A stretch of DNA of 64,000 bases, taken from an uncultured Clostridium sp. Lineage in GTDB: Bacteria; Bacillota; Clostridia; TANB77; CAG-508. The translations under genes were made by a program, and so were the position numbers. How positions within the stretch are numbered: position 1 is the first letter of the stretch; every line of letters starts with the position of its first letter. The DNA is taken from assembly GCA_946639585.1 (NCBI GenBank), contig CAMPBS010000006.1:1-64000 (forward strand). The letters run 5' to 3'. Shown piece by piece: positions 47,295 through 56,443 of the stretch. The notes under the pieces were generated by a model. It ran no database searches. It saw only the letters and a program-made list of their open reading frames with translations, and was not told the DNA's origin.

Positions 47295-47498
47295 ATGGAA
47301 AAATCAGAAGAAAAAAACGCTTCTGCCGATGAGAAACGTTCATTTAATTTATTTAACCAAGCCCCTTTTTTCAGTATTTTGGGCTTTGATTTATATTCGG
47401 ATGATATTTTAATTTTGTGTATTCTTTTTTCCATGTATATGGAAGGAATTAAAGATCAAATGCTGTTTTTGCTATTGTTGTTACTACTTTTTTCTTAA
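47295..47498 (+). CDS. Small membrane protein of unknown function, 67 residues
   Basis: ATG 47295 behind AGGAGGTGAAAAC. The first 25 residues are charged (EKSEEKNASADEKRSFN) and the rest is hydrophobic, with one or two membrane segments ending in a run of leucines (DQMLFLLLLLLLFS). The pair with the preceding gene resembles small gene pairs seen in Clostridia, but I know no function. Its stop abuts the minC stop on the other strand with no terminator between. Confidence 0.7.
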   Translation: MEKSEEKNASADEKRSFNLFNQAPFFSILGFDLYSDDILILCILFSMYMEGIKDQMLFLLLLLLLFS

Positions 47499-48110
47499 TT
47501 ATTCTATTATTATTTTGTCATTTTCTACGTATAAATAGCTATTTTTGTGTAGTGGTTCTTCGTCTCTATTTATTTCTTTTACTATGTTTGCAATTCTTAC
47601 TTGAACAGCATCAAATGTTCCAGCTGCTATAATTGCGCTTTTGTTTCCTTTTGCGCCTGCATGTGCTAATCCCCTAAGGTTTCCTAGCACAACTATATTG
47701 TCTGATGCAACAATTTCTGCTCCTGAATTTACATCTCCTAATATTACAAGGCTTCCTTCAGTTTCCATTCTTTGGCCTGACCTTAATGATCCTCTATGAA
47801 ATTTTGTCTCTGATGTTGCAATTTTTTGGTCAAATGTTTTTCTAATACTTGATAGCCCTAAACTTTTAGGCGTATCGAATTCTATCTTTACATCTATTTC
47901 GTCTTTTATTATTTCTTGTATTTCATCTATTTCTTTGTTTTTTAGTAGTTTTCCTGTTATTCTTATTGGGGTTGTGTCATCTTGATATAGTTTTTTTAGT
48001 TCTGGTATTTTTCTTTTGAAACTTTCTATTATGTCTTCATATTTTGCTTCTTCTTTGATTCTTATTACTAATTCGTTTCTTTTTAGGTTTATGTTTAAGC
48101 AATTTTTCAT
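47499..48110 (-). CDS. minC: Septum site-determining protein MinC
   Basis: FtsZ inhibitor that keeps division at mid-cell; 203 residues. The carboxy-terminal beta-helix domain is clear (SLVILGDVNSGAEIVASDNIVVLGNLRGLAHAGAKGN split over several turns), preceded by the smaller amino-terminal FtsZ-binding domain. The partner gene minD, usually next, is not in the window: downstream lie two small plus-strand genes. It is the last gene of the mre cluster, starting 18 bases after the PBP2 stop. Confidence 0.93.
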   Translation of the reverse strand: MKNCLNINLKRNELVIRIKEEAKYEDIIESFKRKIPELKKLYQDDTTPIRITGKLLKNKEIDEIQEIIKDEIDVKIEFDTPKSLGLSSIRKTFDQKIATSETKFHRGSLRSGQRMETEGSLVILGDVNSGAEIVASDNIVVLGNLRGLAHAGAKGNKSAIIAAGTFDAVQVRIANIVKEINRDEEPLHKNSYLYVENDKIIIE

Positions 48111-48128
48111 TTTTTCTTTACCTCTTTC

Positions 48129-50237
48129 TTATAATTCTATTTGTGTCATTACTTTAGCTGAAATGTCTTCATTGATATCCTTGGTGTTCATTCCAAAATA
48201 TTCTGACATTACATCTCTTACTACTTCTGCTGTATAGTTTCCGTGGCCTCCATTTTCTACCATTACTACTATTGCTATTTCTGGGTCATCAAATGGTGCA
48301 AATCCAACGAACCATGCATTTACTTTGTTTCCAGGTGCTTCCGCTGATCCTGTTTTTCCACCAACTTTTATTGGGAAATCTCTAAATATATTGTATGCTG
48401 TTCCTCCAGCTTCTTGTGTAACTGATTGCATTCCATCAAGTACTAACCTTAAATAGTCTTGGTTTAATGTTATTCCATCATCTTGTTCTGGTTCTAAGTT
48501 TAGCCTTGCGTTTGCATATTCATTTATTTTTTCCCTTGGCACTTCCGTTCCATCTGGATTTATTATTGATTTTACTATTGATACATCAACTTTTTTTCCA
48601 CCATTTGCTAATGTGCTTATGTATTTTGCCATTTGTATTGGTGTAAATTCATTTAGCCCTTGTCCTATTACCGCATTTAGCATATCTCCTGGTACCCATT
48701 GTTGTTTTATTCTTTCTTTTGCTTCTTTACTTGCTAGTACTCCTTTTGTTTCATCCCTAAGCTCTATTCCTGTTTTGTTTCCTAATCCGAAGTATTTAGC
48801 ATATTTTACTAAGTTGTCTATGCCCATTCTGTTTCCAACTTCGTAGAAGTAATAGTTGCATGAATGTTTTATGGCTCCTGTAACATTTAGTGGTCCATGT
48901 CCAACATGGTAATCTGTATAATACCAACAATTCCATGTTCTATTTCCTAATTGGTATACTCCTGTATCGTTTATTTGTTCTGTTGGCGAAACCACTCCGC
49001 TTTCTAGCGCTGCTATAGCTGATATCATTTTGAATGTTGAACCTGGTGAATATGATACTTGCATTGCTTTATTTACTAATGGATGGTTTGGATTATTGTT
49101 ATATTCGTTCCAATCTTTTACACTAATTCCATTAACAAATTTGCTTGGATCGTAATCCGGGTAGCTTGCCATTGCTAGTACTTCACCTGTTTTTACATTC
49201 ATTACTACTACCGAACCCGCTTGAGCGTCATATACTTTGCCAAATCCCCCACTTTGTATTTTTTGTATATTTGCTGCCAATGTGTTTTCTACAATTTTTT
49301 GAAGATTTGCATCTATTGTTAATACTACATTTGAGCCTGCTATTGCATCTTGTACAACATATTCTCCAGATGCCGTTCCATCTACTCCCATGTCTATTTG
49401 TTTTATTCCATTTTTTCCTTTTAGGTAACCTTCGAATGAATATTCTATCCCTGTTTTTCCAACGACATCGTTTATGTCATATATTTCTTTGTTTTTTTCA
49501 TATTCTTCTTGTGTTATTTTTCCTGAATATCCCAATATATGTGATGCTACCGTACCAGATGTGTATTGTCTTTTAGGTTCTACTATAACGTTTACTCCTG
49601 GAAATTTACTACTTTTTTCTGATATTTCAGCTACCGCTTCTCTTGAGACATTATCTGCTAATCTAAACGCTCTTGTACTACTATAACCTTTTTTATCTAT
49701 TTCATATCTTAATCCTATTATTTTTCTTGCATCTTCTAGGCTATTGTTTGATATTACATATTTTTCTTTGAATTCTGTAAAGACTTGCTCTGGCGTTTTT
49801 CCAACTGTTATTCCATTGGCAATTTGCCATTTTTGTAAGTTTTCTCCTTCTAGTGTATATCTATATGGATTTACCTCAATTGGAAATGTGTCTGGCACTT
49901 TTATTTGATATTTGTTAAATGTGTTTACTATTTCTAACATGCAGTCATTTAATACTTGTGTTTCTACTTTACTTTTATATAGTTCCAATGCAAAAGTTGT
50001 TTCTGAAGTAACGAGTACTGAACCTGTTCTATCTAGTATTTTACCTCTTGCTGCTTCTAATGAGGTTTCACGTGTTAGACGTGTATTTGATTGTTCCCTA
50101 TATTCTTTTCCGTGTACTATTTGAAGGTTAAATAATTGCCCTATTAGGATTATTCCAATAAAATATGTTAAAACTGTTGATAAATTATATCTTAAATTTA
50201 TATTATTTTTGTTAATACGTTTCTTTCCTGAACGCAA
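48129..50237 (-). CDS. mrdA: Penicillin-binding protein 2 (class B transpeptidase)
   Basis: Peptidoglycan transpeptidase for lateral wall growth, 702 residues. One membrane anchor (about residues 18-38), a dimerisation/pedestal domain (RGKILDRTGSVLVTSE), and the three active-site motifs: STFK (Ser nucleophile, in YSPGSTFKMISA), SCN (KHSCNYYFYEVG) and KTGSAE. The start is TTG 50237, eight bases after GGAGG. Its place after mreD is typical of mrdA. In elongasome function it acts with MreB, MreC, MreD and a RodA that is not present here. Confidence 0.93.
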   Translation of the reverse strand: MRSGKKRINKNNINLRYNLSTVLTYFIGIILIGQLFNLQIVHGKEYREQSNTRLTRETSLEAARGKILDRTGSVLVTSETTFALELYKSKVETQVLNDCMLEIVNTFNKYQIKVPDTFPIEVNPYRYTLEGENLQKWQIANGITVGKTPEQVFTEFKEKYVISNNSLEDARKIIGLRYEIDKKGYSSTRAFRLADNVSREAVAEISEKSSKFPGVNVIVEPKRQYTSGTVASHILGYSGKITQEEYEKNKEIYDINDVVGKTGIEYSFEGYLKGKNGIKQIDMGVDGTASGEYVVQDAIAGSNVVLTIDANLQKIVENTLAANIQKIQSGGFGKVYDAQAGSVVVMNVKTGEVLAMASYPDYDPSKFVNGISVKDWNEYNNNPNHPLVNKAMQVSYSPGSTFKMISAIAALESGVVSPTEQINDTGVYQLGNRTWNCWYYTDYHVGHGPLNVTGAIKHSCNYYFYEVGNRMGIDNLVKYAKYFGLGNKTGIELRDETKGVLASKEAKERIKQQWVPGDMLNAVIGQGLNEFTPIQMAKYISTLANGGKKVDVSIVKSIINPDGTEVPREKINEYANARLNLEPEQDDGITLNQDYLRLVLDGMQSVTQEAGGTAYNIFRDFPIKVGGKTGSAEAPGNKVNAWFVGFAPFDDPEIAIVVMVENGGHGNYTAEVVRDVMSEYFGMNTKDINEDISAKVMTQIEL

Positions 50238-50258
50238 TTATTTCACCTCCATTTAAAA

Positions 50259-50299
50259 TCTGCAAAAAGAAGTGTCCTTAAAAAGGACAGGTTTGCAGA
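50259..50299 (-). other. Intercistronic hairpin between mreD and PBP2 gene
   Basis: Nested inverted repeats: TCTGCAAA (50259-50266) with TTTGCAGA (50292-50299), and inside them TGTCCTT (50273-50279) with AAGGACA (50283-50289). The structure ends about 10 bases before the PBP2 ribosome binding site and has no T tail, so it may tune translation or messenger decay. Confidence 0.6.
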
Positions 50300-50304
50300 A
50301 AATA

Positions 50305-50838
50305 TTAAAAATATCTTGTTAGTATTTGATCACCTTTGTATTCGTGTTCGATGAAATATCCAAATTTTTTGAATAATGGATAAATAATTATTGTTAATAC
50401 TACGTTATATACTATTTCTACTATTAAAATTCTTAAGAATATGAATATTTCAATATTTGTGTCTAATATTAAATAATTTAGTATATATGTTACTATTTCA
50501 AATGCAGCTGTTAATCCTGCAACCATAACCATTATTGTTAGCCTGCTATCTTTTGAGAAGTTTTTAGCAAAAATCCCGGCTACTAATCCTACGCATGCCA
50601 GCGTTACAGCATATATACCTAATTTATTTCCAACAGCAATATCTAAAATTAAACCTAATGTTAGTCCATATATTATTCCCTTGTTTCTCCCCGAGAACAA
50701 ACCTATAAATAATGCAAATATTACAAATAGGTTTGGCATTACTCCCGCTATTGTAAACCAACTAAAGAAGTTTTCTTGCAGGAAGTATACTAATAATGCT
50801 ATGAAAATTAATGAAATGTTTATCCAAAATTTTCTCAC
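50305..50838 (-). CDS. mreD: Rod shape-determining protein MreD
   Basis: Integral membrane protein of the elongasome, 177 residues, with five or six hydrophobic helices (FALFIGLFSGRNKGIIYGLTL and similar). The sequence is weakly conserved in general, but the position between mreC and the PBP2 gene settles the call. Start GTG 50838 behind AGAGGAAAG. Confidence 0.88.
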   Translation of the reverse strand: MRKFWINISLIFIALLVYFLQENFFSWFTIAGVMPNLFVIFALFIGLFSGRNKGIIYGLTLGLILDIAVGNKLGIYAVTLACVGLVAGIFAKNFSKDSRLTIMVMVAGLTAAFEIVTYILNYLILDTNIEIFIFLRILIVEIVYNVVLTIIIYPLFKKFGYFIEHEYKGDQILTRYF

Positions 50839-50893
50839 TTTTATTTCTTTCCTCTCTTATACCCCAAAACCATATTTCAGAAATTTTTTAAAA

Positions 50894-51706
50894 TTATTGG
50901 TTTATAACAAGTACACTGTTAAGCTTATTAAAATCTACAGCTACATCTACAAGTGCATATCTATCTGTTAGATTTTCTGTATCTATTACTTTTCTTATTG
51001 TTCCAACATGTATTCCTTTTGGATATACTCCACCCAAGCCTGATGTTTGTATACCATCCCCTTGTATAACGCTTGCTTCTGTTGGTATGTATACTGCTTT
51101 AAGTGTTTGTTTATTTTCCAAAGTTCCTTTGCTTACTATTGCTTCTTTTGTTGTACTTAGCATTGTGCTTACTGAGCTTGCTGGATCTATTATTGTTTGA
51201 ACTTTTGCTGTATTATCTGTTACTGATATTACATGTCCTACTAGCCCTTCTTCTGCTATTACTGTCATGTCTTTTTTTACTCCATCTTTTGCCCCAATGT
51301 TTATTGTTATAGTTCTTGAGTAATTACTTATGTCTTTATTTATAACATCTCCCGGAATTGTTTTGTAGTTTTTGTATTTTTCAGTTAGTCCTAAGTATTC
51401 CTTTAATGTTTCATTTTCTGTTTTTATACTTTCTATTTCTTTTAATGTTTTTTCTAATTCTTTGTTTCTGTTTGCTAGTTTTTCATTTTCCTCTTTCAAT
51501 TTATCCATATCAGCAAAATAGGCTTCGTTTCCACCTATTTTATTTGCCAAGAATGTGAATCCATTTTGAATTGGCATTATAATTTTTGAACCAAAATTTT
51601 CTAAAAATGAGTTTTCTCCATCATTATTAGAAATTACAACAATTATTATTAAGATAAAAATTGTAAGGATTATTCCCCATACTCCTTTTTTCTTTTCTTT
51701 ATACAT
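50894..51706 (-). CDS. mreC: Rod shape-determining protein MreC
   Basis: Elongasome scaffold outside the membrane, 270 residues: one membrane helix (about 9-26), a coiled coil (about 65-100, DKLKEENEKLANRNKELEK) and two beta-barrel lobes with the family motifs VINKDISNYSRTITINIG and GLVGHVI. Regular length. Start ATG 51706 with GAGG upstream. Confidence 0.93.
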   Translation of the reverse strand: MYKEKKKGVWGIILTIFILIIIVVISNNDGENSFLENFGSKIIMPIQNGFTFLANKIGGNEAYFADMDKLKEENEKLANRNKELEKTLKEIESIKTENETLKEYLGLTEKYKNYKTIPGDVINKDISNYSRTITINIGAKDGVKKDMTVIAEEGLVGHVISVTDNTAKVQTIIDPASSVSTMLSTTKEAIVSKGTLENKQTLKAVYIPTEASVIQGDGIQTSGLGGVYPKGIHVGTIRKVIDTENLTDRYALVDVAVDFNKLNSVLVINQ

Positions 51707-51732
51707 GTTTTTTACCTCTTCTTTTTATTGTA

Positions 51733-52767
51733 TTAAAAACGTCTACGTCTTGAGTTGATTAGTACTGTTTTTAATTTTTCGATATTTTCAAGTACTCTTT
51801 CTGTTCCGCGAACTACAGCATCTAGCGGATTTTCTGTTGCATATACAGGCATTCCTGTTTCTCTATTTAAAAGTTTATCTAAATTTTTAATTAATGCTCC
51901 TCCTCCTGCTAACACTATTCCATTTTGCATTATATCTGCTGCAAGTTCTGGTGGAGTTTTTTCTAATGTTGTTTTTACTACTTCTACTATTTTGTCTATT
52001 GATTCTTTCATTGCAACTTGTATCGCTGGAGATGATACAGATATTGTTCTTGGTAATCCTGTTGCTATATCTCTTCCTTTGATTGTTACTGTTGCTTCTG
52101 TCATTAGTGGTAAGGCGCAACCAACTTGTAGTTTTATAGTTTCTGCTTGTGTTGGTCCTATTATTAAGTTTGCTTCCCTTTTTATGAAGTTTACAATATC
52201 TTCGTCTAATTCGTCTCCTGCTATTCTTAATGAATGGCTTAAAACTATTCCTCCAAGTGATATTACTGCAACTTCTGTTGTTCCTCCACCGATGTCTACT
52301 ATCATATTTCCTGTTGGTTCTCCAACATCAAGTCCTGAACCAATTGCTGCTGCCATTGGTTCTTCTATTAAATATACTTCTCTTGCTCCAGCTGATAAAA
52401 CAGATTCTTCTACTGCTCTTTCTTCAACTTCAGTTATTCCTGATGGTACACCTACTACAACTCTTGGTCTTCCTATATTATATCTTTGTGCTACTTTTTT
52501 TATTATATTTTTCAACATTAGTTGTGTGGCTGTAAAATCAGCTATTACTCCATCTTTTAATGGTCTTATTGCCTTTATTGTATCTGGTGTTCTTCCAAGC
52601 ATTTCTTTTGCCTCTGTTCCTGTTGCAAGTATGTTTCCTGATTTTTTTTCTATGGCAACTACTGATGGTTCTTTTAATACTATTCCTCTTCCTTTGATTG
52701 TTACAAGAATATTTGCTGTTCCTAAATCTATTCCTATATCTTTTGATGCAAAATTAAATAATTTCAT
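51733..52767 (-). CDS. mreB: Rod shape-determining protein MreB
   Basis: Bacterial actin homologue that organises wall synthesis, 344 residues. The phosphate-binding loops DLGTANILV (near 13-21) and DIGGGTTEVAV (about 165), the adenosine motif LAGGGALI (about 290) and the membrane-binding amino end MKLFNF are all intact. It ends in SRRRRF. First mre gene after radC, with a 74-base gap. Confidence 0.97.
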   Translation of the reverse strand: MKLFNFASKDIGIDLGTANILVTIKGRGIVLKEPSVVAIEKKSGNILATGTEAKEMLGRTPDTIKAIRPLKDGVIADFTATQLMLKNIIKKVAQRYNIGRPRVVVGVPSGITEVEERAVEESVLSAGAREVYLIEEPMAAAIGSGLDVGEPTGNMIVDIGGGTTEVAVISLGGIVLSHSLRIAGDELDEDIVNFIKREANLIIGPTQAETIKLQVGCALPLMTEATVTIKGRDIATGLPRTISVSSPAIQVAMKESIDKIVEVVKTTLEKTPPELAADIMQNGIVLAGGGALIKNLDKLLNRETGMPVYATENPLDAVVRGTERVLENIEKLKTVLINSRRRRF

Positions 52768-52841
52768 TTTCGTTCCTCACCTTTTTGTATTTTTCTTATT
52801 TTTATTTATTCTCTTTGGTTTCTATATATATTGCTATGCTA

Positions 52842-53549
52842 TCATTTTCCAAGTTCTTTTGCAATTTTGCTCATTATACTTGTATATTCTTCATTTCCTA
52901 TTACTATATGGTCTATTAGTTCTAATCCTACTGTTTGGCATGCATTGTATAATGTATATGTTATTTCTATATCTCTTGTGCTTGGCTCAGAGTTTCCTGA
53001 AGGATGGTTGTGTATTAGTATTATTTTAGGAGTTTTTGTTTTTAATGCTTCTCCTAATATTTCCGATATGGAAAAATTCGCAAAATTGCTTCCCCCCGTA
53101 GCAATATCATTCATTTTTACTATTTTATTTCTACTGTCTAGCATAACTAGTTTAATAATTTCTTTTGTTTCATTTTTTAATTCATTCATTACAACTTTTG
53201 CCATATCTTCAGGCGACTTTATTTGAATATTTTTGTAATTTATTGGTTTATTCATTCTTACTGCCAATTCGCATATTGCTTTAAGCTGTATTGCTTTGAC
53301 CTTTCCTATTCCTTTTATTTGCATAAATTCTTCAATGCTAATATTTTTAAGAAAACTCAGGTCATCTTCTTTTGTATTTTGATTTAGATTTAATATTTTG
53401 TAAGCTAAATCTACTGAACTTTCATTTTTGGTACCTGTTTTTATTATTATCGCTAATAACTCTGCATTAGATAATGTTTTTTCTCCCTGTAGTTCTAGCT
53501 TTTCATAGGGTCTTTCAGATACGGGCATTTCCTTCATTTTTACTGCCAA
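52842..53549 (-). CDS. radC: RadC family JAMM-domain protein
   Basis: 235 residues: an amino-terminal helix-hairpin-helix part (MQIKGIGKVKAIQLKAI) and a JAMM metalloprotease-like domain with HNHPSGNSEPSTRD (zinc ligands His, His, Asp) and an upstream Glu. Its function is uncertain despite the old DNA-repair name. Start TTG 53549 gives MAVKMKEMPVSERPYEK, like many clostridial RadC, with AAAGGAAG seven bases away; the ATG at 53537 is too far from it. First gene of the radC-mreBCD-mrdA-minC cluster. Confidence 0.93.
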   Translation of the reverse strand: MAVKMKEMPVSERPYEKLELQGEKTLSNAELLAIIIKTGTKNESSVDLAYKILNLNQNTKEDDLSFLKNISIEEFMQIKGIGKVKAIQLKAICELAVRMNKPINYKNIQIKSPEDMAKVVMNELKNETKEIIKLVMLDSRNKIVKMNDIATGGSNFANFSISEILGEALKTKTPKIILIHNHPSGNSEPSTRDIEITYTLYNACQTVGLELIDHIVIGNEEYTSIMSKIAKELGK

Positions 53550-53628
53550 TTTTTTCTTCCTTTCTTGTTTTTAATTGCCCTTATTTTTACTTTTTTCCTT
53601 ACGGATATTTACTTTTTTATTCTTTTGT

Positions 53629-53657
53629 ATTATATATGTATTTAGCAAATTTTTCAA
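53629..53657 (-). promoter_or_regulatory. Promoter of the radC-mre cluster
   Basis: Minus-strand TTGAAA (53652-53657), 17-base spacer, TATAAT (53629-53634). TCCGTAAGG lies downstream in the leader (53597-53605). It is divergent from the mecA promoter. Confidence 0.8.
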
Positions 53658-53695
53658 GTACTATTTTAAATAATTTGGTTACCAAAAATTACACC

Positions 53696-53724
53696 TTTAA
53701 ATATAATAAATAAAGTAGTATAAT
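53696..53724 (+). promoter_or_regulatory. Promoter of the mecA-like gene
   Basis: TTTAAA (53696-53701), 17-base spacer, TATAAT (53719-53724). A hairpin AAGCT-GATAT-TAGCTT follows at 53738-53753, just before the ribosome binding site. Confidence 0.6.
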
Positions 53725-53772
53725 TATTATAGATGATAAGCTGATATTAGCTTGAAAGGACTGGTTTTTACT

Positions 53773-54381
53773 ATGAAAATTGAAAAAATTACTAACAATA
53801 AAATTAGAATTATTCTGAATATAGAAGAGATTTCTAGTAATAATTTAGATTTAAAAGATTTTATAAATAACGATCCTAAAACACATAAGTTTTTTTTAGA
53901 TATTTTGAATAAAGCTGAAAAAGATTTTGGTTTTTATACTAAAGATTGCAAACTTTTAATTGAAGCATTTTCTTCTTTGGATGAAGTTTGTGTTTTTACA
54001 ATTACCAAGTTTTCTACTAAAAAGAAAAAAACGACTTTAAAACTAAAAAAACAAGCTAATAAATCTTTTACAAGTTATGCAGTTTATAAGTTTGACTCTT
54101 TTGATGAATTTTGTGGTCTCTGTGAGCTACTAAATAAAAGCAATTTACCAATTACAAATATTTGTAAAAAAATATCTTTATATTTATACAATGATACATA
54201 TTATTTAATTTTTTCTAAACTAAATTTGTCTTATAGAAGTTTCAAAAAATTATTTAGTATAATAAGTGAATTTGCAACTGCTATTCCTAAGCCATTTCAT
54301 TTTGACGCAAAAATTATTGAGTTTGGAAAGCCTATAATTAAGCAAAATGCTTTAAAAACAGGCATTAAATATTTTGTGTAA
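53773..54381 (+). CDS. mecA: MecA-like adaptor protein
   Basis: Adaptor that delivers substrates to the ClpC protease; 202 residues from ATG 53773. The amino-terminal domain begins MKIEKITNNKIRIILNIEEI, matching MecA, and the carboxy-terminal alpha/beta domain (SYAVYKFDSFDEFCGLC onward) is the ClpC-binding part. A Lys-rich linker (STKKKKTTLKLKKQ) joins them. TTG 53752 could add seven residues but overlaps the binding site. In Bacillus MecA controls competence; the target here is unknown. It is divergent from radC. Confidence 0.8.
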   Translation: MKIEKITNNKIRIILNIEEISSNNLDLKDFINNDPKTHKFFLDILNKAEKDFGFYTKDCKLLIEAFSSLDEVCVFTITKFSTKKKKTTLKLKKQANKSFTSYAVYKFDSFDEFCGLCELLNKSNLPITNICKKISLYLYNDTYYLIFSKLNLSYRSFKKLFSIISEFATAIPKPFHFDAKIIEFGKPIIKQNALKTGIKYFV

Positions 54382-54395
54382 GGTTAAATTAACAA

Positions 54396-54451
54396 TTTGG
54401 GGCACTTTCAAAAAGTAATTTCACAAAGTTACTTTTTGAAAGTGCCCCAAA
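54396..54451. repeat. 23-bp perfect hairpin, TTTGGGGCAC type; probable bidirectional terminator
   Basis: TTTGGGGCACTTTC and the next nine bases (54396-54418) are perfectly complementary to 54429-54451. It lies between the convergent mecA and M23 peptidase genes and is followed by TTTCTTTTT on the plus strand. It resembles the hairpins at 19217 and 55664. Confidence 0.75.
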
Positions 54452-54473
54452 TTTCTTTTTATATTTTTATTTA

Positions 54474-55478
54474 CTATACGTAGTTTTCTGGATTATATGC
54501 TGTTCCATTTAATCTTACTTCAAAATGTAAATGTGCGCCTGTAGAATTTCCTGTTGATCCCACTGCCGCAATTATTTGGCCTTGACTCACTTCTGTACCC
54601 GCCGAAACATATAATGCACTACAATGTCCATAATATGTTTGAACGCCATTTCCATGTGTTATTACAAGTAAATTTCCATATGCCCCTTTCCATCCCGAGA
54701 ACGTTACAGTTCCTGATGCCGCAGCCGCTATTGGTGTTCCATTTGATGTAGAAATATCTAAACCGGTATGATATGAAACTCTTCTCTTACTTAATTCTCC
54801 AAATCTTGAAGATACTTTTCCTGATACTGGTCTAATTAATGATATCCCAAGTTCTGGCGCTCCCCATGCAGTTGTTGTTGCTGTGTTTACTGAACCTGAT
54901 GCTTGATATGTTGTATATGCTTTTTTCTTTGCAACTACAACTTTTGGTTTTTCTTTATATAATGCTGCTATTGCTGTTTCTGAATTTGTTAATTCTTTTA
55001 ACTCTGTTTCGTACTTTTCTACGATAGAAATTTTATCAAGATTATTGCTATTTTTTTCTTTTAAGCCATTTACTACTTGTTCTGCTTCTTCAAAAGACGC
55101 TACATATTGTTTTTCCTGCTGGTCTTCTAAAATTGCATAATACCTGTAATACTTAATTCCTTCTTCTTTAATTTTTTCAAATATTTCGTCATCGTTTGGT
55201 TTTATGTCTCTTTTTAGCATACAAATTTCATATTCTGGCATATTGGGAACCTGAACAAACGCAACATGTTCTTCTTCATTCTTTTCCATATATTCATTTA
55301 TTCTTTTTTGAAGTTCTTTTTTACTTTGTGTATACCCAACATGTTCTCCATTAATAGATACGCTATATGTTGGTTTATAAAATAGCATAACTATTGCCGC
55401 TATTACTGCAATAGAGAACGCAACTAAAATCGCAATTTTGGCTGACCTTCTTGTATGTACTAATATTTTTTTTAACAT
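54474..55478 (-). CDS. Membrane-anchored M23 (LytM-type) peptidase
   Basis: 334 residues: membrane helix at about 14-33, a long helical and beta region (35-190), and a carboxy-terminal M23 domain (about 215-334). The zinc motifs HTGLD (HxxxD) and HLHFEVR (HxH) are complete, so it can be an active peptidoglycan endopeptidase. Similar proteins act in sporulation (SpoIIQ-like) or wall remodelling, and the nearby CotF-like genes fit the former, but this is inference. ATG behind AAGGAG. Confidence 0.88.
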   Translation of the reverse strand: MLKKILVHTRRSAKIAILVAFSIAVIAAIVMLFYKPTYSVSINGEHVGYTQSKKELQKRINEYMEKNEEEHVAFVQVPNMPEYEICMLKRDIKPNDDEIFEKIKEEGIKYYRYYAILEDQQEKQYVASFEEAEQVVNGLKEKNSNNLDKISIVEKYETELKELTNSETAIAALYKEKPKVVVAKKKAYTTYQASGSVNTATTTAWGAPELGISLIRPVSGKVSSRFGELSKRRVSYHTGLDISTSNGTPIAAAASGTVTFSGWKGAYGNLLVITHGNGVQTYYGHCSALYVSAGTEVSQGQIIAAVGSTGNSTGAHLHFEVRLNGTAYNPENYV

Positions 55479-55663
55479 ATTACTACTCCTTGTTTTAATA
55501 ATCCCCGTATTTTTTGTAATATTTGTTTTATTATTGTAATATTATTGTAACATTTCTTTTTTTGCAAGAAGTAGCAGCACTTTAATTCAATAATTATCTC
55601 TAATTATTTCTTATTTTCTTCTATTTTTTCCATTTTTCTTATGTTTTCGAATAGCAGTATTGG

Positions 55664-55712
55664 GGGAACACTCTTAAAAAGTTTGAAATCTCAGCTTTTT
55701 AAGAGTGTTCCC
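55664..55712 (-). terminator. 18-bp hairpin, GGGAACACTC type; probable terminator of the cotF-like pair
   Basis: GGGAACACTCTTAAAAAG (55664-55681) and its exact complement (55695-55712) enclose a 13-base loop, nine bases after the first CotF-like stop. No T run follows, so it may equally be a repeat element of the family at 19217 and 54396. Confidence 0.6.
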
Positions 55713-55720
55713 AATAGTTT

Positions 55721-55966
55721 CTATTGTTGTGCTTGTGTTTTTACTGTATTGATTTCTGTTGCTGTTGCTTTTTGTGCCGGTTGATAGTATCCTTTGGCTT
55801 GTGCAACTTTAAATAGTTCATATTGAAAACTTTCATCATTGTTTCTTATTTGTTGGAATGTTTGTCTTAATCCCATGTTTTCACATTCTGTTATTGCTGT
55901 TTGATATGCAGTTAAGTCTGATTTAACTCCTGCTAATATGTCGTTTACCATTGTTTTTTCATCCAT
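55721..55966 (-). CDS. CotF-like spore coat protein
   Basis: 81 residues, MDEKTMVNDILAGVKSDLTAY onward: the ferritin-like helical pair of the CotF (spore coat F) family, ending in a Gln/Thr-rich tail. It lies after a second, shorter CotF-like gene on the same strand, as is common for such pairs. It is expected to be made during sporulation and placed in the coat; the promoter was not identified. Confidence 0.8.
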   Translation of the reverse strand: MDEKTMVNDILAGVKSDLTAYQTAITECENMGLRQTFQQIRNNDESFQYELFKVAQAKGYYQPAQKATATEINTVKTQAQQ

Positions 55967-56041
55967 TTCCTTTACTTCCTTTCTTTTTAGTTCCTACTAA
56001 ATAACTAATATTTTAAAATTTACTCTTTTTATCTCCTATAA

Positions 56042-56230
56042 TTAGTTATTTAAAAAACTCATTAATTTTTGTTTTGTGTTTAAAGCATCTTGTGCTGATT
56101 TTGTAAACATTTGCTTAATTTGTGGATCAACTGCTTGTGATGAATATGTGTTTAATTTTTGATATGCTGTTTCGTGTGCGCCTATTAGATGTCTTAAATG
56201 TTGTAATTCTGCTTGATTTATATCTTGCAT
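56042..56230 (-). CDS. CotF-like spore coat protein, short form
   Basis: 62 residues, MQDINQAELQHLRHLIGAHE onward, with the His/Glu-rich helix typical of CotF-like coat proteins, and the second helix (KSAQDALNTKQKLMSFLNN). ATG behind AAAGGGTG. It forms a two-gene unit with the gene at 55721. Confidence 0.8.
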   Translation of the reverse strand: MQDINQAELQHLRHLIGAHETAYQKLNTYSSQAVDPQIKQMFTKSAQDALNTKQKLMSFLNN

Positions 56231-56389
56231 AATTTCTCACCCTTTCTTTTTTGTATTCTTTTTTAATTATTAACTTTTTTTATTTTTTTATTCAAATTTA
56301 TTTAAGTTTTTATTATATATATGAAACTAAAATATTATTTTTATGAACGCTGTGGAGACCGACAAATAAGAAAGCCTTATTGTGAATAC

Positions 56390-56419
56390 TTGACAATTTC
56401 AATTCAAAAATTATATAAT
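56390..56419 (+). promoter_or_regulatory. Promoter of the SPFH gene
   Basis: TTGACA (56390-56395) and TATAAT (56414-56419) with an 18-base spacer. Confidence 0.7.
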
Positions 56420-56443
56420 AATAGCTAGAATAAAAAAGAAAGG

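Noticed and set aside
47243-47434. 63-codon minus-strand frame
   Set aside because: Antisense to the small membrane protein gene at 47295, which has a strong binding site and sensible protein features.
51755-53029. 424-codon plus-strand open frame
   Set aside because: It lies antisense to mreB and radC, has a composition explained by their codon pattern, and has no ribosome binding site.
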